DNA of 64,000 nucleotides from Pseudodesulfovibrio thermohalotolerans. GTDB taxonomy: Bacteria > Desulfobacterota > Desulfovibrionia > Desulfovibrionales > Desulfovibrionaceae. The notes below the pieces were generated by a model. The model was not told where the DNA came from. It saw nothing but the letters and a program-made list of their open reading frames with translations, and searched no databases. Each line of letters starts with the position of its first letter. The stretch's first letter is position 1. Positions 28,033-37,608 of the stretch are shown here, one piece after another. The position numbers were made by a program, and so were the translations under genes. Where the stretch lies: positions 1,530,001 through 1,594,000 of the forward strand of contig NZ_CP120635.1 of the NCBI RefSeq assembly GCF_021353295.2, written 5' to 3'.

Positions 28033-28887
28033 CTAGCTCGCGGGCTTGAGGCCCATAATGAGGTAGGCCAATTGCGCCGAGGCGAAATCCGACGCGCGAT
28101 CCCCGTCCATGGGGGCCAGTTCGACGACATCGGCCCCGATGAGTTCCCTGTCCTGCACGGCGGCTTCGAGGAGCGTCAGGGCTTCATGCCAGCCGATGCC
28201 TCCCGGAACCGGAGTGCCGGTGGCCCGGATGACCGAAGGGTCCAGTCCGTCCACATCGAACGTGATGTAGATTCGATCCGGGAAGTCGGAAGGCAGGAGG
28301 TGCTTGGGGATGCCTTTCAGAAACAGCTCGCGCGCATCAAGATGGGGGATGTCGTTGGCCTTCCTGTATTCCACTTCCTCCGTGCACAGGGCGCGGACGC
28401 CGATCTGGAAGATGGGAAGGCCGAGGTCGTCGGCGGCGCGGCGCATGACGCATGCGTGACTGTAGAGTGAGCCTTCGTAGGAATTTCGGAGATCGGCGTG
28501 GGCGTCGAACTGGACTACGCCGAATTTCGGGTATTTTTGCTTCAATGCCCTGAGCGCGCCGAGGGTCACGGTGTGCTCGCCGCCGAGGACCAGGGGCATC
28601 GCCTCGCATTCCACGGCATACGTGACGGCGTCCTCGATCCTGTCGAGGGTTTTGGAAATGTCGCCAGAGCAATCCACGGACGCGGAAGTGTGGATTCCGT
28701 TGTTTGCGGGCACGGACTTGCCGTCCCACAGTTCCAGTTGCGTGGACGCCTCCACTATGGCCGCAGGCCCTTCAGCGGTTCCGCCGCCGTAGGAGACGGA
28801 CGATTCCAGGGGAACCGGAATGATATGGAAAGCGGCCTCTTCCGGCCGCGCGTTGTTGATCTCGCCTTCAAGAAAGTGCGAAGCCAT
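28033..28887 (-). CDS. speB: agmatinase
   Basis: 284 residues, arginase/agmatinase family. Manganese-site motifs GGEHTVTLG, DAHADLRNSYEG and DVDGLDPS are intact. Hydrolyses agmatine to putrescine and urea. ATG at 28887 has AGAGGACGCC upstream and lies 10 bases after the nspC stop; the frame runs further but would overlap nspC. It is the last gene of the polyamine operon, taking the arginine decarboxylase product. Confidence 0.92.
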   Translation of the reverse strand: MASHFLEGEINNARPEEAAFHIIPVPLESSVSYGGGTAEGPAAIVEASTQLELWDGKSVPANNGIHTSASVDCSGDISKTLDRIEDAVTYAVECEAMPLVLGGEHTVTLGALRALKQKYPKFGVVQFDAHADLRNSYEGSLYSHACVMRRAADDLGLPIFQIGVRALCTEEVEYRKANDIPHLDARELFLKGIPKHLLPSDFPDRIYITFDVDGLDPSVIRATGTPVPGGIGWHEALTLLEAAVQDRELIGADVVELAPMDGDRASDFASAQLAYLIMGLKPAS

Positions 28888-28897
28888 GGCGTCCTCT

Positions 28898-30067
28898 CTA
28901 GGAAAGTCGGTTTTTGAAATCTTCGTAGCCAAAGGAGCGGACAAGGGGAATTTCATTCGAATCGGGCCTGAAGAGATAAATCGACGGCAATTGGATACCG
29001 TTGAATGTATTGGTCTTGACCATGGAATAGATGGCCATGTCGGTGAAAACCAGGCGGTCGCCGGTCCGGGCGGGCTGATCGAACGAGTATTCCCCGGCCA
29101 CGTCGCCAGCCAGGCAGGAGGGACCGCCGATCCGGCAGGTCCATGCCTTTTCGTTGGCCTCGCCTGAACCGACGATATGCGGACGGTAGGGCATTTCGAT
29201 GACGTCGGGCATGTGGCACGGCACTGCGGAATCCATGATCGCCACGGGCATGTCGGCCTGCACCACGTCGAGGACCTCAGCGACGAGGTAGCCCGCGTTG
29301 AGCGCCACGGCCTCGCCCGGTTCCAGATAGACCTCGACGTTCCATTTCTCCTTGAAGCGGGTGATGAGGCTGACCAGTAGTTCGACGTCGTAGCCGGGCC
29401 AGGTGATGTGGTGCCCGCCGCCGAAGTTAACGTATTTCATGCGCGGCAGCACGTCGGCGAAATTCCGTTCGACGGCCTCGATGGTCCTTTCCAGGCAGTC
29501 GGCGTCCTGCTCGCACAGATTGTGCCAGTGCAGGCCCGTGATCCCGTCGAGGTTGTCGGCGTCGAACTGCGCCCGCCGAATGCCCAGCCTTGAGCCGGGA
29601 GAACAGGGGTCGTAGATGGGCGTGGCCCCTTCGGAGTGCTCGGGGTTGATGCGCAGGGCGAGTTCAATGTCGCGCCCGGCGGCTTCGGCCAGTTCCCGCA
29701 CCAGCGGACGGAAGCGGTCGAGCTGGGCAAAGGAGTTGAACACGATATGGTCGCTCGTCTCGCACAGGTCCCGGATATCCGCTTCGGAATAACCGGCGGC
29801 GAAAGTGTGCACCTCGCGCCCGAATTCCTCCCGCCCCAGCCGCGCCTCGTGAGGCGAGCTGGCGCAGATGCCGTCCAGCTTTTTCGCAAGTAAGGGGAAT
29901 ACGGCGTGCATGGCGAAGCATTTCAGCGCGAGCAGCACCTTGCATCCCGCCCGCTCCCTGACAGAGGCGAGGACCTCCAGGTTGTCTTTCAGGAGGCCCT
30001 CGTCGATGACATAGGATGGCGTCTCGACCAACTTGGGGTCGAAACGGTATTCCAGGCGGCCGTTCAC
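28898..30067 (-). CDS. nspC: carboxynorspermidine/carboxyspermidine decarboxylase
   Basis: 389 residues, PLP-dependent alanine-racemase-fold decarboxylase. The PLP lysine lies in VLLALKCFAMHAVFP; ICASSPHEARLG and GGGHHITWPGYD are typical of NspC. Converts carboxyspermidine to spermidine in the S-adenosylmethionine-independent route. The start is GTG at 30067, sharing one base with the stop of the dehydrogenase gene (TAGTG), with GGAG upstream. Confidence 0.92.
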   Translation of the reverse strand: MNGRLEYRFDPKLVETPSYVIDEGLLKDNLEVLASVRERAGCKVLLALKCFAMHAVFPLLAKKLDGICASSPHEARLGREEFGREVHTFAAGYSEADIRDLCETSDHIVFNSFAQLDRFRPLVRELAEAAGRDIELALRINPEHSEGATPIYDPCSPGSRLGIRRAQFDADNLDGITGLHWHNLCEQDADCLERTIEAVERNFADVLPRMKYVNFGGGHHITWPGYDVELLVSLITRFKEKWNVEVYLEPGEAVALNAGYLVAEVLDVVQADMPVAIMDSAVPCHMPDVIEMPYRPHIVGSGEANEKAWTCRIGGPSCLAGDVAGEYSFDQPARTGDRLVFTDMAIYSMVKTNTFNGIQLPSIYLFRPDSNEIPLVRSFGYEDFKNRLS

Positions 30068-31257
30068 TACAGCTCCGCTTCCTGCCAGGGCAGGCCGTGG
30101 CTGTTCAGGGCGGCCATGAACGGATCGGGATCGAATTGCTCCATGTGGAAGACGCCCTCGCCGGACCATTTGCCGGTGAGCATCATCATGGCGCCGATCA
30201 TGGCCGGAACGCCCGTGGTGTAGGATATGGCCTGGGAACCGACTTCTTCGTATGCGGCTTCGTGGGAGCAGATGTTGTAGATGTACATCGTCTTTTCCTT
30301 CCCGTCCTTGACGCCCTTCATGACGTTGCCGATGCAGGTGCGCCCCTTGGTCAGGGGGCCGAGGGAGCCGGGTTCGGGCAGGACCGCCTTGAGGAACTGA
30401 AGCGGCTGGATCATCTGGCCCTTGTATTCGACGGGTTCGATGGAGGTCATGCCGATGCCTTCCAGCACGCGCAGATGGTTGAGGTACGCGTCGCCGAAGG
30501 TCATCCAGAAGCGGGCGCGCTTGAGGCCCTTGATGTGCATGACCAGGGACTCCAGTTCCTCATGGTACATGAGATAGCACTTCTTCGTGCCGATGCCTTC
30601 CGGGAAATCGTAGCTCATGGACCAGGAGAGCGGATCGGTCTCGACCCACTCGCCGCGTTCCCAGTATCGTCCGCGCTGGGTGATTTCGCGGATGTTGATT
30701 TCCGGGTTGAAGTTGGTGGCGAAAGCCTGCCCGTGGTCTCCAGCGTTGCAGTCGATGATGTCGAGCACATGGATTTCGTCGAAGTGGTGCTTCATGGCGT
30801 GGGCCGCGAACACGTTGGTGACGCCCGGGTCGAACCCGGAGCCGAGCAGGGCCATGAGACCCGCTTCCTTGAAGCGTTCTTGATACGCCCACTGCCATTT
30901 GTATTCGAATTTGGCCTCGTTCGGCGGTTCGTAGTTGGCCGTGTCGAGGTAGTTGACGCCGGTTTCAAGGCACGCGTCCATGAGCGTCAAATCCTGGTAG
31001 GGGAGGGCCAGGTTGACCAGCAGATCCGGCTTGATCCTGTTGATGAGCTCCACGGTCTCGGCCACGTTGTCGGCGTCGACCTGGTAGGTGGGGACGTCGA
31101 CTCCGGTGCGCTGCTTGACCGATGCGGCAATGGCGTCGCACTTGGACTTGGTACGGCTGGCGAGGTGGATTTCGCTGAACACCTCGGGAACCTGGGCGCA
31201 CTTGTGCACCGCCACGCTGCCGACGCCTCCGGCGCCGATGATCAGAACCTTGGACAT
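30067..31257 (-). CDS. carboxynorspermidine/carboxyspermidine dehydrogenase (saccharopine dehydrogenase family)
   Basis: 396 residues. N-terminal Rossmann motif VLIIGAGGVGSVAVHKCAQ and the saccharopine-reductase-like body (LVNLALPYQDLTLMDACLETGVNYLDTANYE). Condenses putrescine (or diaminopropane) with aspartate semialdehyde to the carboxypolyamine, using NADPH. Position between arginine decarboxylase and nspC makes the assignment secure. Confidence 0.92.
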   Translation of the reverse strand: MSKVLIIGAGGVGSVAVHKCAQVPEVFSEIHLASRTKSKCDAIAASVKQRTGVDVPTYQVDADNVAETVELINRIKPDLLVNLALPYQDLTLMDACLETGVNYLDTANYEPPNEAKFEYKWQWAYQERFKEAGLMALLGSGFDPGVTNVFAAHAMKHHFDEIHVLDIIDCNAGDHGQAFATNFNPEINIREITQRGRYWERGEWVETDPLSWSMSYDFPEGIGTKKCYLMYHEELESLVMHIKGLKRARFWMTFGDAYLNHLRVLEGIGMTSIEPVEYKGQMIQPLQFLKAVLPEPGSLGPLTKGRTCIGNVMKGVKDGKEKTMYIYNICSHEAAYEEVGSQAISYTTGVPAMIGAMMMLTGKWSGEGVFHMEQFDPDPFMAALNSHGLPWQEAEL

Positions 31258-31302
31258 AGTCGTATCCTCGTAGAACGCTCTTCTGGGAGCGGTAAGAATT
31301 TC

Positions 31303-33216
31303 TTATCGTTCGAAGTAAGTGTAGCCCTGCAGGCCGTTTTTGTAGGCCTGGAGGATATCCCGTCGCTGAATGGGCGTTATCTGGCCGTGCTGAACGGCTG
31401 TCTCCGCTGTTTTGCGGAAGCGCCTGAGGAGGGCTTTGGTGTCGTATTCCACATAGGAGAGGATATCCTCCACCGTGTCGCCCTCAAGCTCGCCCACAAA
31501 AACGAACTCGCCGTTGTCACGAATCCTGACGGTGACGATGTTGGTGTCACCGAGCAGGTTGTGCAGATCGCCGAGCGTTTCCTGATATGCGCCTACAAGG
31601 AAGGCGCCGAGGTAGTACTCCTCGGAGTCCTTCAACTCATGCAGGGGCATGGTTCGCTTGACGCCCTGGCTGTCGATGAAACGGTCGATCTTGCCGTCGC
31701 AGTCGCAGGTGATGTCGGCCAGCAGTCCCTCGCGTGTCGGCGTTTCGTTGAGACGGTGCACCGGCATGATGGGGAAGAGCTGCCCTATGGCCCAGGAATC
31801 GGGAAGGGATTGGAATACGCTGAAGTTGCAGTAGTAAATGTCGGACAGAGCCTGGGTGATGCCTTCCAGCTCGTGCGGGAGCGAGGGCATGTCCTTGGCG
31901 AACCGGGCGATGCGGAAGATGGTCTCCCAGAAGACGCTGTCTCCGAGGGCGCGCTCACGGAAGGAGAGCTTGCCCTGAGAGAAGGCCTGCCGCACCTGGT
32001 CGCGGTAGTAGAGAATGTCGTTGAAGCTTTCCTGGACGTTGCGCAGGTTCAATGCTTCCAACGTGTCATAGAGATGCTGAATGTGGATGCTCGTGCCTTC
32101 TGGCAGCGTCTCTGGCAGCGTCTCGGGCTCGAAACGGGCCGTATCCAGCACGTTGAAGAGCAGCATGGAGTAGTAGGCGACCAATGCCCGGCCCGATTCG
32201 GTGATGATGATCGGATGGTCGATGTTCTGCTCGTCGAGCACGGTCATGACGCCTTCCACCACATCCACGGAATATTCGTCCACCGAGTAGTTGCGGCTGC
32301 TCATGAAGTTTGTCTGGGTGCCGTCGTAATCAACGGCCAGACCGCCGCCGAGGTCGAGGTAGCGCATACCCGCCCCCTCGGCCACAAGCCCCGCATAGAC
32401 GCGGGCCGCTTCGGCCACGGCATTGCGGATTTCGCGGATGTTCGGAATCTGCGAACCGAGATGGTAGTGGAGCAGTTGGAGGCTGCCCAGCATCTCTTCT
32501 GCCTTGAGGGTGTCGATGGCCTCGATGATTTGCGCGGCATTGAGGCCGAAGATGGAGCGGTCTCCGCCGGATTCGGCCCAGAGGCCGTTGGCCTGGGCCG
32601 AGAGCTTGACGCGCACGCCGAGGATGGGCTCGACGCCCAGGGCTCTGGACCGCTCGATGATGAGCGGCAGTTCACCCGGCATTTCGACGACCAGGACGCA
32701 TTTGAAGCCGAGCTGTGTCGCGTGAAGGCCAAGGTCGATGTATTCCTCGTCCTTGTAGCCGTTGCACACGAGAACCGCCTCGGGGTCGCGGAGCATTCCC
32801 ATCGCGGCGATCAGTTCGGCCTTGCTGCCAGCCTCAAGCCCGTGATGGTATTTCTTGCCGTGACGTGTCACGGCTTCCACCACTTGTTGCTGCTGGTTGA
32901 CCTTGATGGGGTAAGCGCCAAGATACGAGCCTCGGTAATTGAGGCTGTCGATGGCCGCCTGGAAGCTGTTGTTGAGCAGGGAAATCTGGGTGCCGAGGAT
33001 ATTCTCGATGCGCAGGAGCACGGGCATGTCCAAGCCGCGTTCCTGAATACCTTCGATAATCTCGGGAATGCTTACCGCATTGGTAAAATTGCCCGGCTCG
33101 GGGGTTACTTGCAGTTCTCCGGATTGGGAAATGCCGAAGAAGCCGGCTCCCCATTCACGGACGCCATAGAGTTCGGTGGACCGTTCAGTGGTCCATCTTT
33201 CCAGGGTAGGGGTCAC
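31303..33216 (-). CDS. speA: biosynthetic arginine decarboxylase
   Basis: 637 residues, the long PLP-dependent SpeA type. The PLP lysine is in YPIKVNQQQQVVEAV; LDLGGGLAVDYDG and the C-terminal decarboxylase half are present. Makes agmatine from arginine as the first step of the four-gene polyamine operon speA - dehydrogenase - nspC - speB. A sigma-70-like promoter lies at 33301-33329 in the upstream gap. Confidence 0.94.
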   Translation of the reverse strand: MTPTLERWTTERSTELYGVREWGAGFFGISQSGELQVTPEPGNFTNAVSIPEIIEGIQERGLDMPVLLRIENILGTQISLLNNSFQAAIDSLNYRGSYLGAYPIKVNQQQQVVEAVTRHGKKYHHGLEAGSKAELIAAMGMLRDPEAVLVCNGYKDEEYIDLGLHATQLGFKCVLVVEMPGELPLIIERSRALGVEPILGVRVKLSAQANGLWAESGGDRSIFGLNAAQIIEAIDTLKAEEMLGSLQLLHYHLGSQIPNIREIRNAVAEAARVYAGLVAEGAGMRYLDLGGGLAVDYDGTQTNFMSSRNYSVDEYSVDVVEGVMTVLDEQNIDHPIIITESGRALVAYYSMLLFNVLDTARFEPETLPETLPEGTSIHIQHLYDTLEALNLRNVQESFNDILYYRDQVRQAFSQGKLSFRERALGDSVFWETIFRIARFAKDMPSLPHELEGITQALSDIYYCNFSVFQSLPDSWAIGQLFPIMPVHRLNETPTREGLLADITCDCDGKIDRFIDSQGVKRTMPLHELKDSEEYYLGAFLVGAYQETLGDLHNLLGDTNIVTVRIRDNGEFVFVGELEGDTVEDILSYVEYDTKALLRRFRKTAETAVQHGQITPIQRRDILQAYKNGLQGYTYFER

Positions 33217-33300
33217 TCATAAATCCTCCCGCCAAGTGGATTCGGGAAAACCCGGTGTTGCGGTTCATTGATTCGAGTTAATCGTTTCAATGCGAAAACG

Positions 33301-33329
33301 GAAGTATGGGCGGGGGGCAAAAAAGTCAA
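33301..33329 (-). promoter_or_regulatory. sigma-70-like promoter of the polyamine operon
   Basis: Reading leftward: -35 TTGACT (33329-33324), a 17-base spacer, -10 TACTTC (33306-33301). The leader to speA would be about 80 bases. The -10 is weak but the spacing is ideal. Confidence 0.5.
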
Positions 33330-33616
33330 TATTAAATTTGCCCCCTGCGCGGCGCGTAGCGCGTACGCCGCCGCCTTTGCTGAATATATCCGAGGGCGTT
33401 TTTTGGGGGAACTTTTCCTGCAACTCCCTGGAGAGGAAAATCAGGCCTTGAAAGCCGCTTTGCGGCAATAGTCGGATGATTTCGCCTCCGGCGGGCAAGG
33501 GTTCGCACCCTTGCATCCCATCTATGCGCCTTCGGCGCGGGCTATATCCCGCTCAGCGTGCCCTGCCGCGAAAGGGGGTGGTGTGCTTTATTTTGATTGC
33601 CCTACTGAATACGATA

Positions 33617-33654
33617 AACAAAGCCGAGCGCGTTCATACGCACTCGGCTTTGTT
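33617..33654. terminator. 12-bp hairpin downstream of purT
   Basis: AACAAAGCCGAG and CTCGGCTTTGTT are perfectly complementary around a 14-base loop. Without a long T-tract on either side, it may stop or stabilise the purT transcript, which ends about 100 bases away. Confidence 0.55.
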
Positions 33655-33751
33655 ACGTGTAACGAACAAGTCAGATTTAAGGGACAAGAAAGGAGCGCAA
33701 ACCCTCCGCTCTACAGACTTTTATTGGTCATACGATCGGTTCAAAGTGCTA

Positions 33752-34933
33752 TTAATACGAAATAGTTATAGCAGAAGAAACTTTTTTAGCTTTCTCCACA
33801 GCACTCTCAACATCGTCGGCAAGGGCCAAGGCAACGCCAAGACGACGGACTCCAGCGCATTCGCCCTTTCCGAAAATCAGAACCTTTGTATCTGCCTCGC
33901 GAAGGGCAACATCAACGCCATCAAAGGCGGGCTTGTCTGATGTGCCATTAGATAAAATTACACTCGAAGCGGCTGTTCCGTATTGACGAATACCCGGAAT
34001 CGGCAAGCCCAAAATAGCTCTTACATGCAGAGCAAATTCACTTAAATCCTGAGAGATGACAGTCACTAATCCAGTGTCGTGAGGGCGGGGGGAAACTTCA
34101 CTGAAGATAATATCATCATCTTTTACAAAAAGTTCAACGCCAAAAATTCCACGCCCACCTAAGGCGTCTGTGATCTTGCGTGCGTATTCTTGAGCTTTCG
34201 CAAGGGCTGCTTCGCTCATGGGTTGCGGCTGCCAAGATTCACGGTAATCCCCATTCTCTTGTCGGTGCCCAATCGGCTTACAAAACGTTGTTCCATCAAC
34301 GTGGCGCACGGTTAAAAGGGTAATCTCATAATCAAAAGGTACGAATTTTTCGATGATGATACGCCCCTCACCCGTACGGCCGCCGGACTGAGAATAATCC
34401 CAGGCCTTTTGGATATCGGCCTCACTTTTCACGACGGATTGCCCTTTTCCGGAAGAACTCATGACGGGCTTGATTACGCATGGGACACCGATTTCGGCCA
34501 CTGCCGCCCGGTATTCTTCTTCTGTGTCGGCGAAACGGTAAACCGATGTGGTCAGGCCAATCTCTTCAGCAGCAAGACGCCGAATGCCTTCGCGATCCAT
34601 TGTCAGCTTAGTCGCATTGGCGGTAGGGACAACATTAAATCCCTCTTTTTCAAGCTCGACCAAGGTAGATGTGGCAATGGCCTCAATCTCAGGCACAATA
34701 TAGTCCGGCTTCTCTTCCGTAATGACTCGGCGAAGCGCGTCGCCATCCAACATGGACATGGAATAAGAGCGGTGCGCCACCTGCATGGCGGGGGTATCTT
34801 CATAGCGATCGACCACAATAACCTCAACGCCGAGACGCTGCGCTTCAATCACAACTTCCTTGCCAAGTTCGCCACCACCAAGAAGCATCATTTTCTTTGC
34901 TGATGCCGTTTTGGCTGTTCCTAATATCGTCAT
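33752..34933 (-). CDS. purT: formate-dependent phosphoribosylglycinamide formyltransferase
   Basis: 393 residues, ATP-grasp enzyme that makes formyl-GAR from GAR, formate and ATP in purine synthesis. [23 protein letters not shown] at the N-terminus, [11 protein letters not shown] in the ATP-grasp domain and [14 protein letters not shown] are typical. ATG at 34933 follows AAAGGGAT; the length equals the usual 392. Codon and base usage are clearly more AT-rich than flanking operons, suggesting acquisition from another source. Confidence 0.94.
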   Translation of the reverse strand: MTILGTAKTASAKKMMLLGGGELGKEVVIEAQRLGVEVIVVDRYEDTPAMQVAHRSYSMSMLDGDALRRVITEEKPDYIVPEIEAIATSTLVELEKEGFNVVPTANATKLTMDREGIRRLAAEEIGLTTSVYRFADTEEEYRAAVAEIGVPCVIKPVMSSSGKGQSVVKSEADIQKAWDYSQSGGRTGEGRIIIEKFVPFDYEITLLTVRHVDGTTFCKPIGHRQENGDYRESWQPQPMSEAALAKAQEYARKITDALGGRGIFGVELFVKDDDIIFSEVSPRPHDTGLVTVISQDLSEFALHVRAILGLPIPGIRQYGTAASSVILSNGTSDKPAFDGVDVALREADTKVLIFGKGECAGVRRLGVALALADDVESAVEKAKKVSSAITISY

Positions 34934-35032
34934 TCTAAATCCCTTTGAATTGATTAAAATCATGCTTTAGGTAGGGACTCCCTATGCCAAACTTCCCCCC
35001 AAATTGAAAGGATTTCCCTTTTCGATTAAATA

Positions 35033-35058
35033 AGGGGGCTGTACGAATACAGCCCCCT
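35033..35058 (-). terminator. terminator after the choline/betaine operon
   Basis: AGGGGGCTGT pairs with ACAGCCCCCT (10 perfect pairs, 6-base loop). Leftward it is followed by TATTTAAT, a weak T/A-rich tail; it sits about 20 bases after the binding-protein stop. Confidence 0.75.
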
Positions 35059-35080
35059 CGTGGTTGTTGTTTGTGTGAGG

Positions 35081-36034
35081 CTAGGCCTCGGAGTCGAGGT
35101 ATGCCTTGAAGGCGGCTGCACCTGGCTTGCCATTCACGGTGGTCACGCCGTCGAGCCATTTTTCGTACATGGCCGGATTGCCCTTGAGCCACTTGAGCCC
35201 GGCTTCACCCAGCTTCAGTTTCTTGTTGTTGTGCACTTCGGTCATGATCTGGTTCATCATGGAGACAGGGAAGGTCATGTTCTTGAACAGCTTGGCAACG
35301 TTGGGGTTGTCCTTTTCCAATCCTTTGCGGATGTTGGTCCAAACGGTGGCGGTACCATCATTACCGCCGAAGGTCTGATCGGTGGAGCCGGTGAGATAGG
35401 TCATATCGATGCGTTCGTTCATGCTGTGCGGAGCCCAACCGAGGAAGACGATCCACTTGTCGTTCTTGGCGAACGCCTGGACTTCGGAGAGCATGGCAAC
35501 TTCACTGGAAGCGACCAGCTTGAATTTGCCCAGGCCGAACATATCCTTGTCGATCATGTCCTGAATGATCATGTTGCCGTCGTTGCCAGGCTCGATGCCG
35601 TAGATCTTCCAGTCCAGCTTGTCGCCGAATTTGGCGATGTCGCTGAAGTCCTTGAGTCCGGCTTCGGCGCAGTAGGAAGGCACTGCCAGGGTGTATTTGG
35701 CTCCCGGCATGTTGGCCACGTATTTGATGACCGTTCCTTTGTCGAAAAATTTGTTGGCGATATTGGCCATGGAGGGCATCCAGTTGCCGAAGAACACATC
35801 GGCATCGCCGGTTGACAGGGCGGAGTATGTGATGGGCACGGAAAAGACTTTGTTTTCGGCCTTGTAACCGAGGCTTTCCAGAACGGAAACCGCGATTTCG
35901 GATTTGATGGTCACACCGGTCCAGGAAACACTGGCAACAGTGATTTTGTCGGCGGCGTGTGCGGTGATGTTGAAACAGAAAATGGTTGCGATGAGAAAGA
36001 AGGCGATTGCGGTTCGCCTAAGGCCAGAAGACAT
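35081..36034 (-). CDS. glycine betaine/choline ABC transporter substrate-binding protein
   Basis: 317 residues with a Sec signal peptide (AIAFFLIATIFCFNITAHAA) and an OpuAC/ChoX-type fold: KITVASVSWTGVTIKSEIAVSVLESLGY, GDADVFFGNWMPSM, FLGWAPHSMNERIDM; several Trp residues can form the quaternary-ammonium cage. No permease or ATPase gene is adjacent, so it must pair with a transporter encoded elsewhere. It follows betB after 74 bases, placing uptake with choline oxidation. Confidence 0.9.
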   Translation of the reverse strand: MSSGLRRTAIAFFLIATIFCFNITAHAADKITVASVSWTGVTIKSEIAVSVLESLGYKAENKVFSVPITYSALSTGDADVFFGNWMPSMANIANKFFDKGTVIKYVANMPGAKYTLAVPSYCAEAGLKDFSDIAKFGDKLDWKIYGIEPGNDGNMIIQDMIDKDMFGLGKFKLVASSEVAMLSEVQAFAKNDKWIVFLGWAPHSMNERIDMTYLTGSTDQTFGGNDGTATVWTNIRKGLEKDNPNVAKLFKNMTFPVSMMNQIMTEVHNNKKLKLGEAGLKWLKGNPAMYEKWLDGVTTVNGKPGAAAFKAYLDSEA

Positions 36035-36108
36035 TAAACCTCCTACGTTGAAATTAAAGGAGCGGTTCAGCGCAGGCTGTCTCGCTCGTTAAACGCGAAA
36101 TACGCTGG

Positions 36109-37593
36109 TTATTCGTTATCCACGCCAAACCAGTTGAAAGGCTGGGTGGCGTGGTTGCGATATATGTGTTTGACCTCGGTGTATTCTTCGAGGCCGATTT
36201 TGCCGAGTTCGCGGCCCAGGCCTGACTGCTTGTAGCCGCCCCAGGGGGCCTGGACGAAATAGACGTTGAAATCGTTGGCCCAGACCGTGCCGAAGCGAAG
36301 CGCCTTGGACACACGCTCAATGCGGTCAGGATCGCGGGTCCAGAATCCAGCAGACAGGCCGTAGATGGTGTCGTTTGCCCGTTTTATTACTTCCTCTTCC
36401 GTGCTGAACTTTTCGATCGTTATGATCGGTCCGAACACTTCCTCCTGCACGATGCGCATATTGTTTTCGCATTCCGTGAACAGGGTGGGCCTGTAAAAGT
36501 AGCCGTTTTCCAAGGCCGCGTCATCTGGGCGTTTGCCGCCCAGCACGAGCTTGGCACCTTCGTTTTTGGCGATGTTGACGTATCCTTCGACCTTGGCCAG
36601 ATGCTCGGCGGAGATGAGCGGACCCATCTGGGTCTTTTTGTCAAATCCGTTGCCGACGACGATCTTTTCCATTCGTCCTTGCAGGGCCTCCACAAAACGA
36701 TCGTGGATGCCTTTCTGCACCATGACCCGTGCTCCGGCCGAGCAGATTTGCCCGGCGTGGAAGAAAACGCCGTTAAGGGCGTAGTCCACCGCGACGTCGA
36801 AGTCGGCGTCGTCGAAGATTATGTTGGGATTTTTACCGCCCAGCTCCAAGGCGACCTTCTTCACGTTCCCGGTAGCGGCGCGCATGATGGTCTTGCCGGT
36901 GGCGATGCCGCCGGTGAAGGAGATCAGGTCCACGTCGTTGTTTTCGGACAGCTCAGCTCCCACCTCGGGGCCAGGGCCGAGGACCGTGTTGACCACGCCA
37001 GCAGGAAAGCCTGCCTCTTCGGCCAGTTCTGTCACCTTGAGGGTGGTCAGGGGCGTGATCTCGCTCGGCTTCATGACGATGGTGCAGCCTGCTGCCAGTG
37101 CCGGGGCCATCTTCCATGAAGCCTGAAGGAGCGGATAGTTCCACGGTGAAATCTGGCCGCAGACGCCCACTGGTTCGCGGATGACCATGCTGGTGGAATC
37201 CGGGTTGGGCGAGGCGATGATTTCGCCGCCGTCCTTGTCGGCCAGCCCGGCGAAGTAGCGGAAGATACCCTCGATGTCCTCCATGTCCCAGCGGCTTTCC
37301 TCAACGGTCTTGCCGGTGTCCAGGCTTTCCAGGCGGGCCAGTTCCTCGCGGTCGCGCTCAATCAGGTCGCCCAGTTTGAACAGAAGCCGTGCCCGCTCCG
37401 AGGCCGGAGTCTGGGGCCAGCCGCTTTCGTCAAAGGCCCGGCGGGCCGCCGTGATGGCTGCCCTGGTGTCTTCACGGTCGCCTTCTGCAACCGTGGCTAT
37501 GACGGACGCATCGAACGGATTGAGGATTTTTCGCTCATTGCCGGAGCGCGAATCGACCCATTGTCCATTAATATAGAGTTTCCCCGAGATCAT
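36109..37593 (-). CDS. betB: betaine aldehyde dehydrogenase
   Basis: 494 residues, NAD(P)-dependent aldehyde dehydrogenase. Catalytic Glu in VALELGGKNP and catalytic Cys in FFHAGQICSAGARV. Oxidises betaine aldehyde to glycine betaine, an osmoprotectant. The assignment to betaine aldehyde rests on its place 15 bases after the choline dehydrogenase gene. Confidence 0.92.
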   Translation of the reverse strand: MISGKLYINGQWVDSRSGNERKILNPFDASVIATVAEGDREDTRAAITAARRAFDESGWPQTPASERARLLFKLGDLIERDREELARLESLDTGKTVEESRWDMEDIEGIFRYFAGLADKDGGEIIASPNPDSTSMVIREPVGVCGQISPWNYPLLQASWKMAPALAAGCTIVMKPSEITPLTTLKVTELAEEAGFPAGVVNTVLGPGPEVGAELSENNDVDLISFTGGIATGKTIMRAATGNVKKVALELGGKNPNIIFDDADFDVAVDYALNGVFFHAGQICSAGARVMVQKGIHDRFVEALQGRMEKIVVGNGFDKKTQMGPLISAEHLAKVEGYVNIAKNEGAKLVLGGKRPDDAALENGYFYRPTLFTECENNMRIVQEEVFGPIITIEKFSTEEEVIKRANDTIYGLSAGFWTRDPDRIERVSKALRFGTVWANDFNVYFVQAPWGGYKQSGLGRELGKIGLEEYTEVKHIYRNHATQPFNWFGVDNE

Positions 37594-37608
37594 GATTTCA
37601 CCGCCATT

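Larger units (their letters stand above)
33217..33751. other. non-coding gap between speA and purT
   Basis: Holds the speA promoter, a hairpin GCAAGGGT-TCGC-ACCCTTGC at 33495-33514 next to GC-rich segments that look like an intergenic repeat remnant, and a long hairpin at 33617-33654. No gene with a ribosome site was found. Confidence 0.5.

Noticed and set aside
30016..33222. 1068-residue + strand frame over the polyamine operon
   Set aside because: Three well-conserved enzymes occupy the minus strand; the + frame is a GC-rich shadow.
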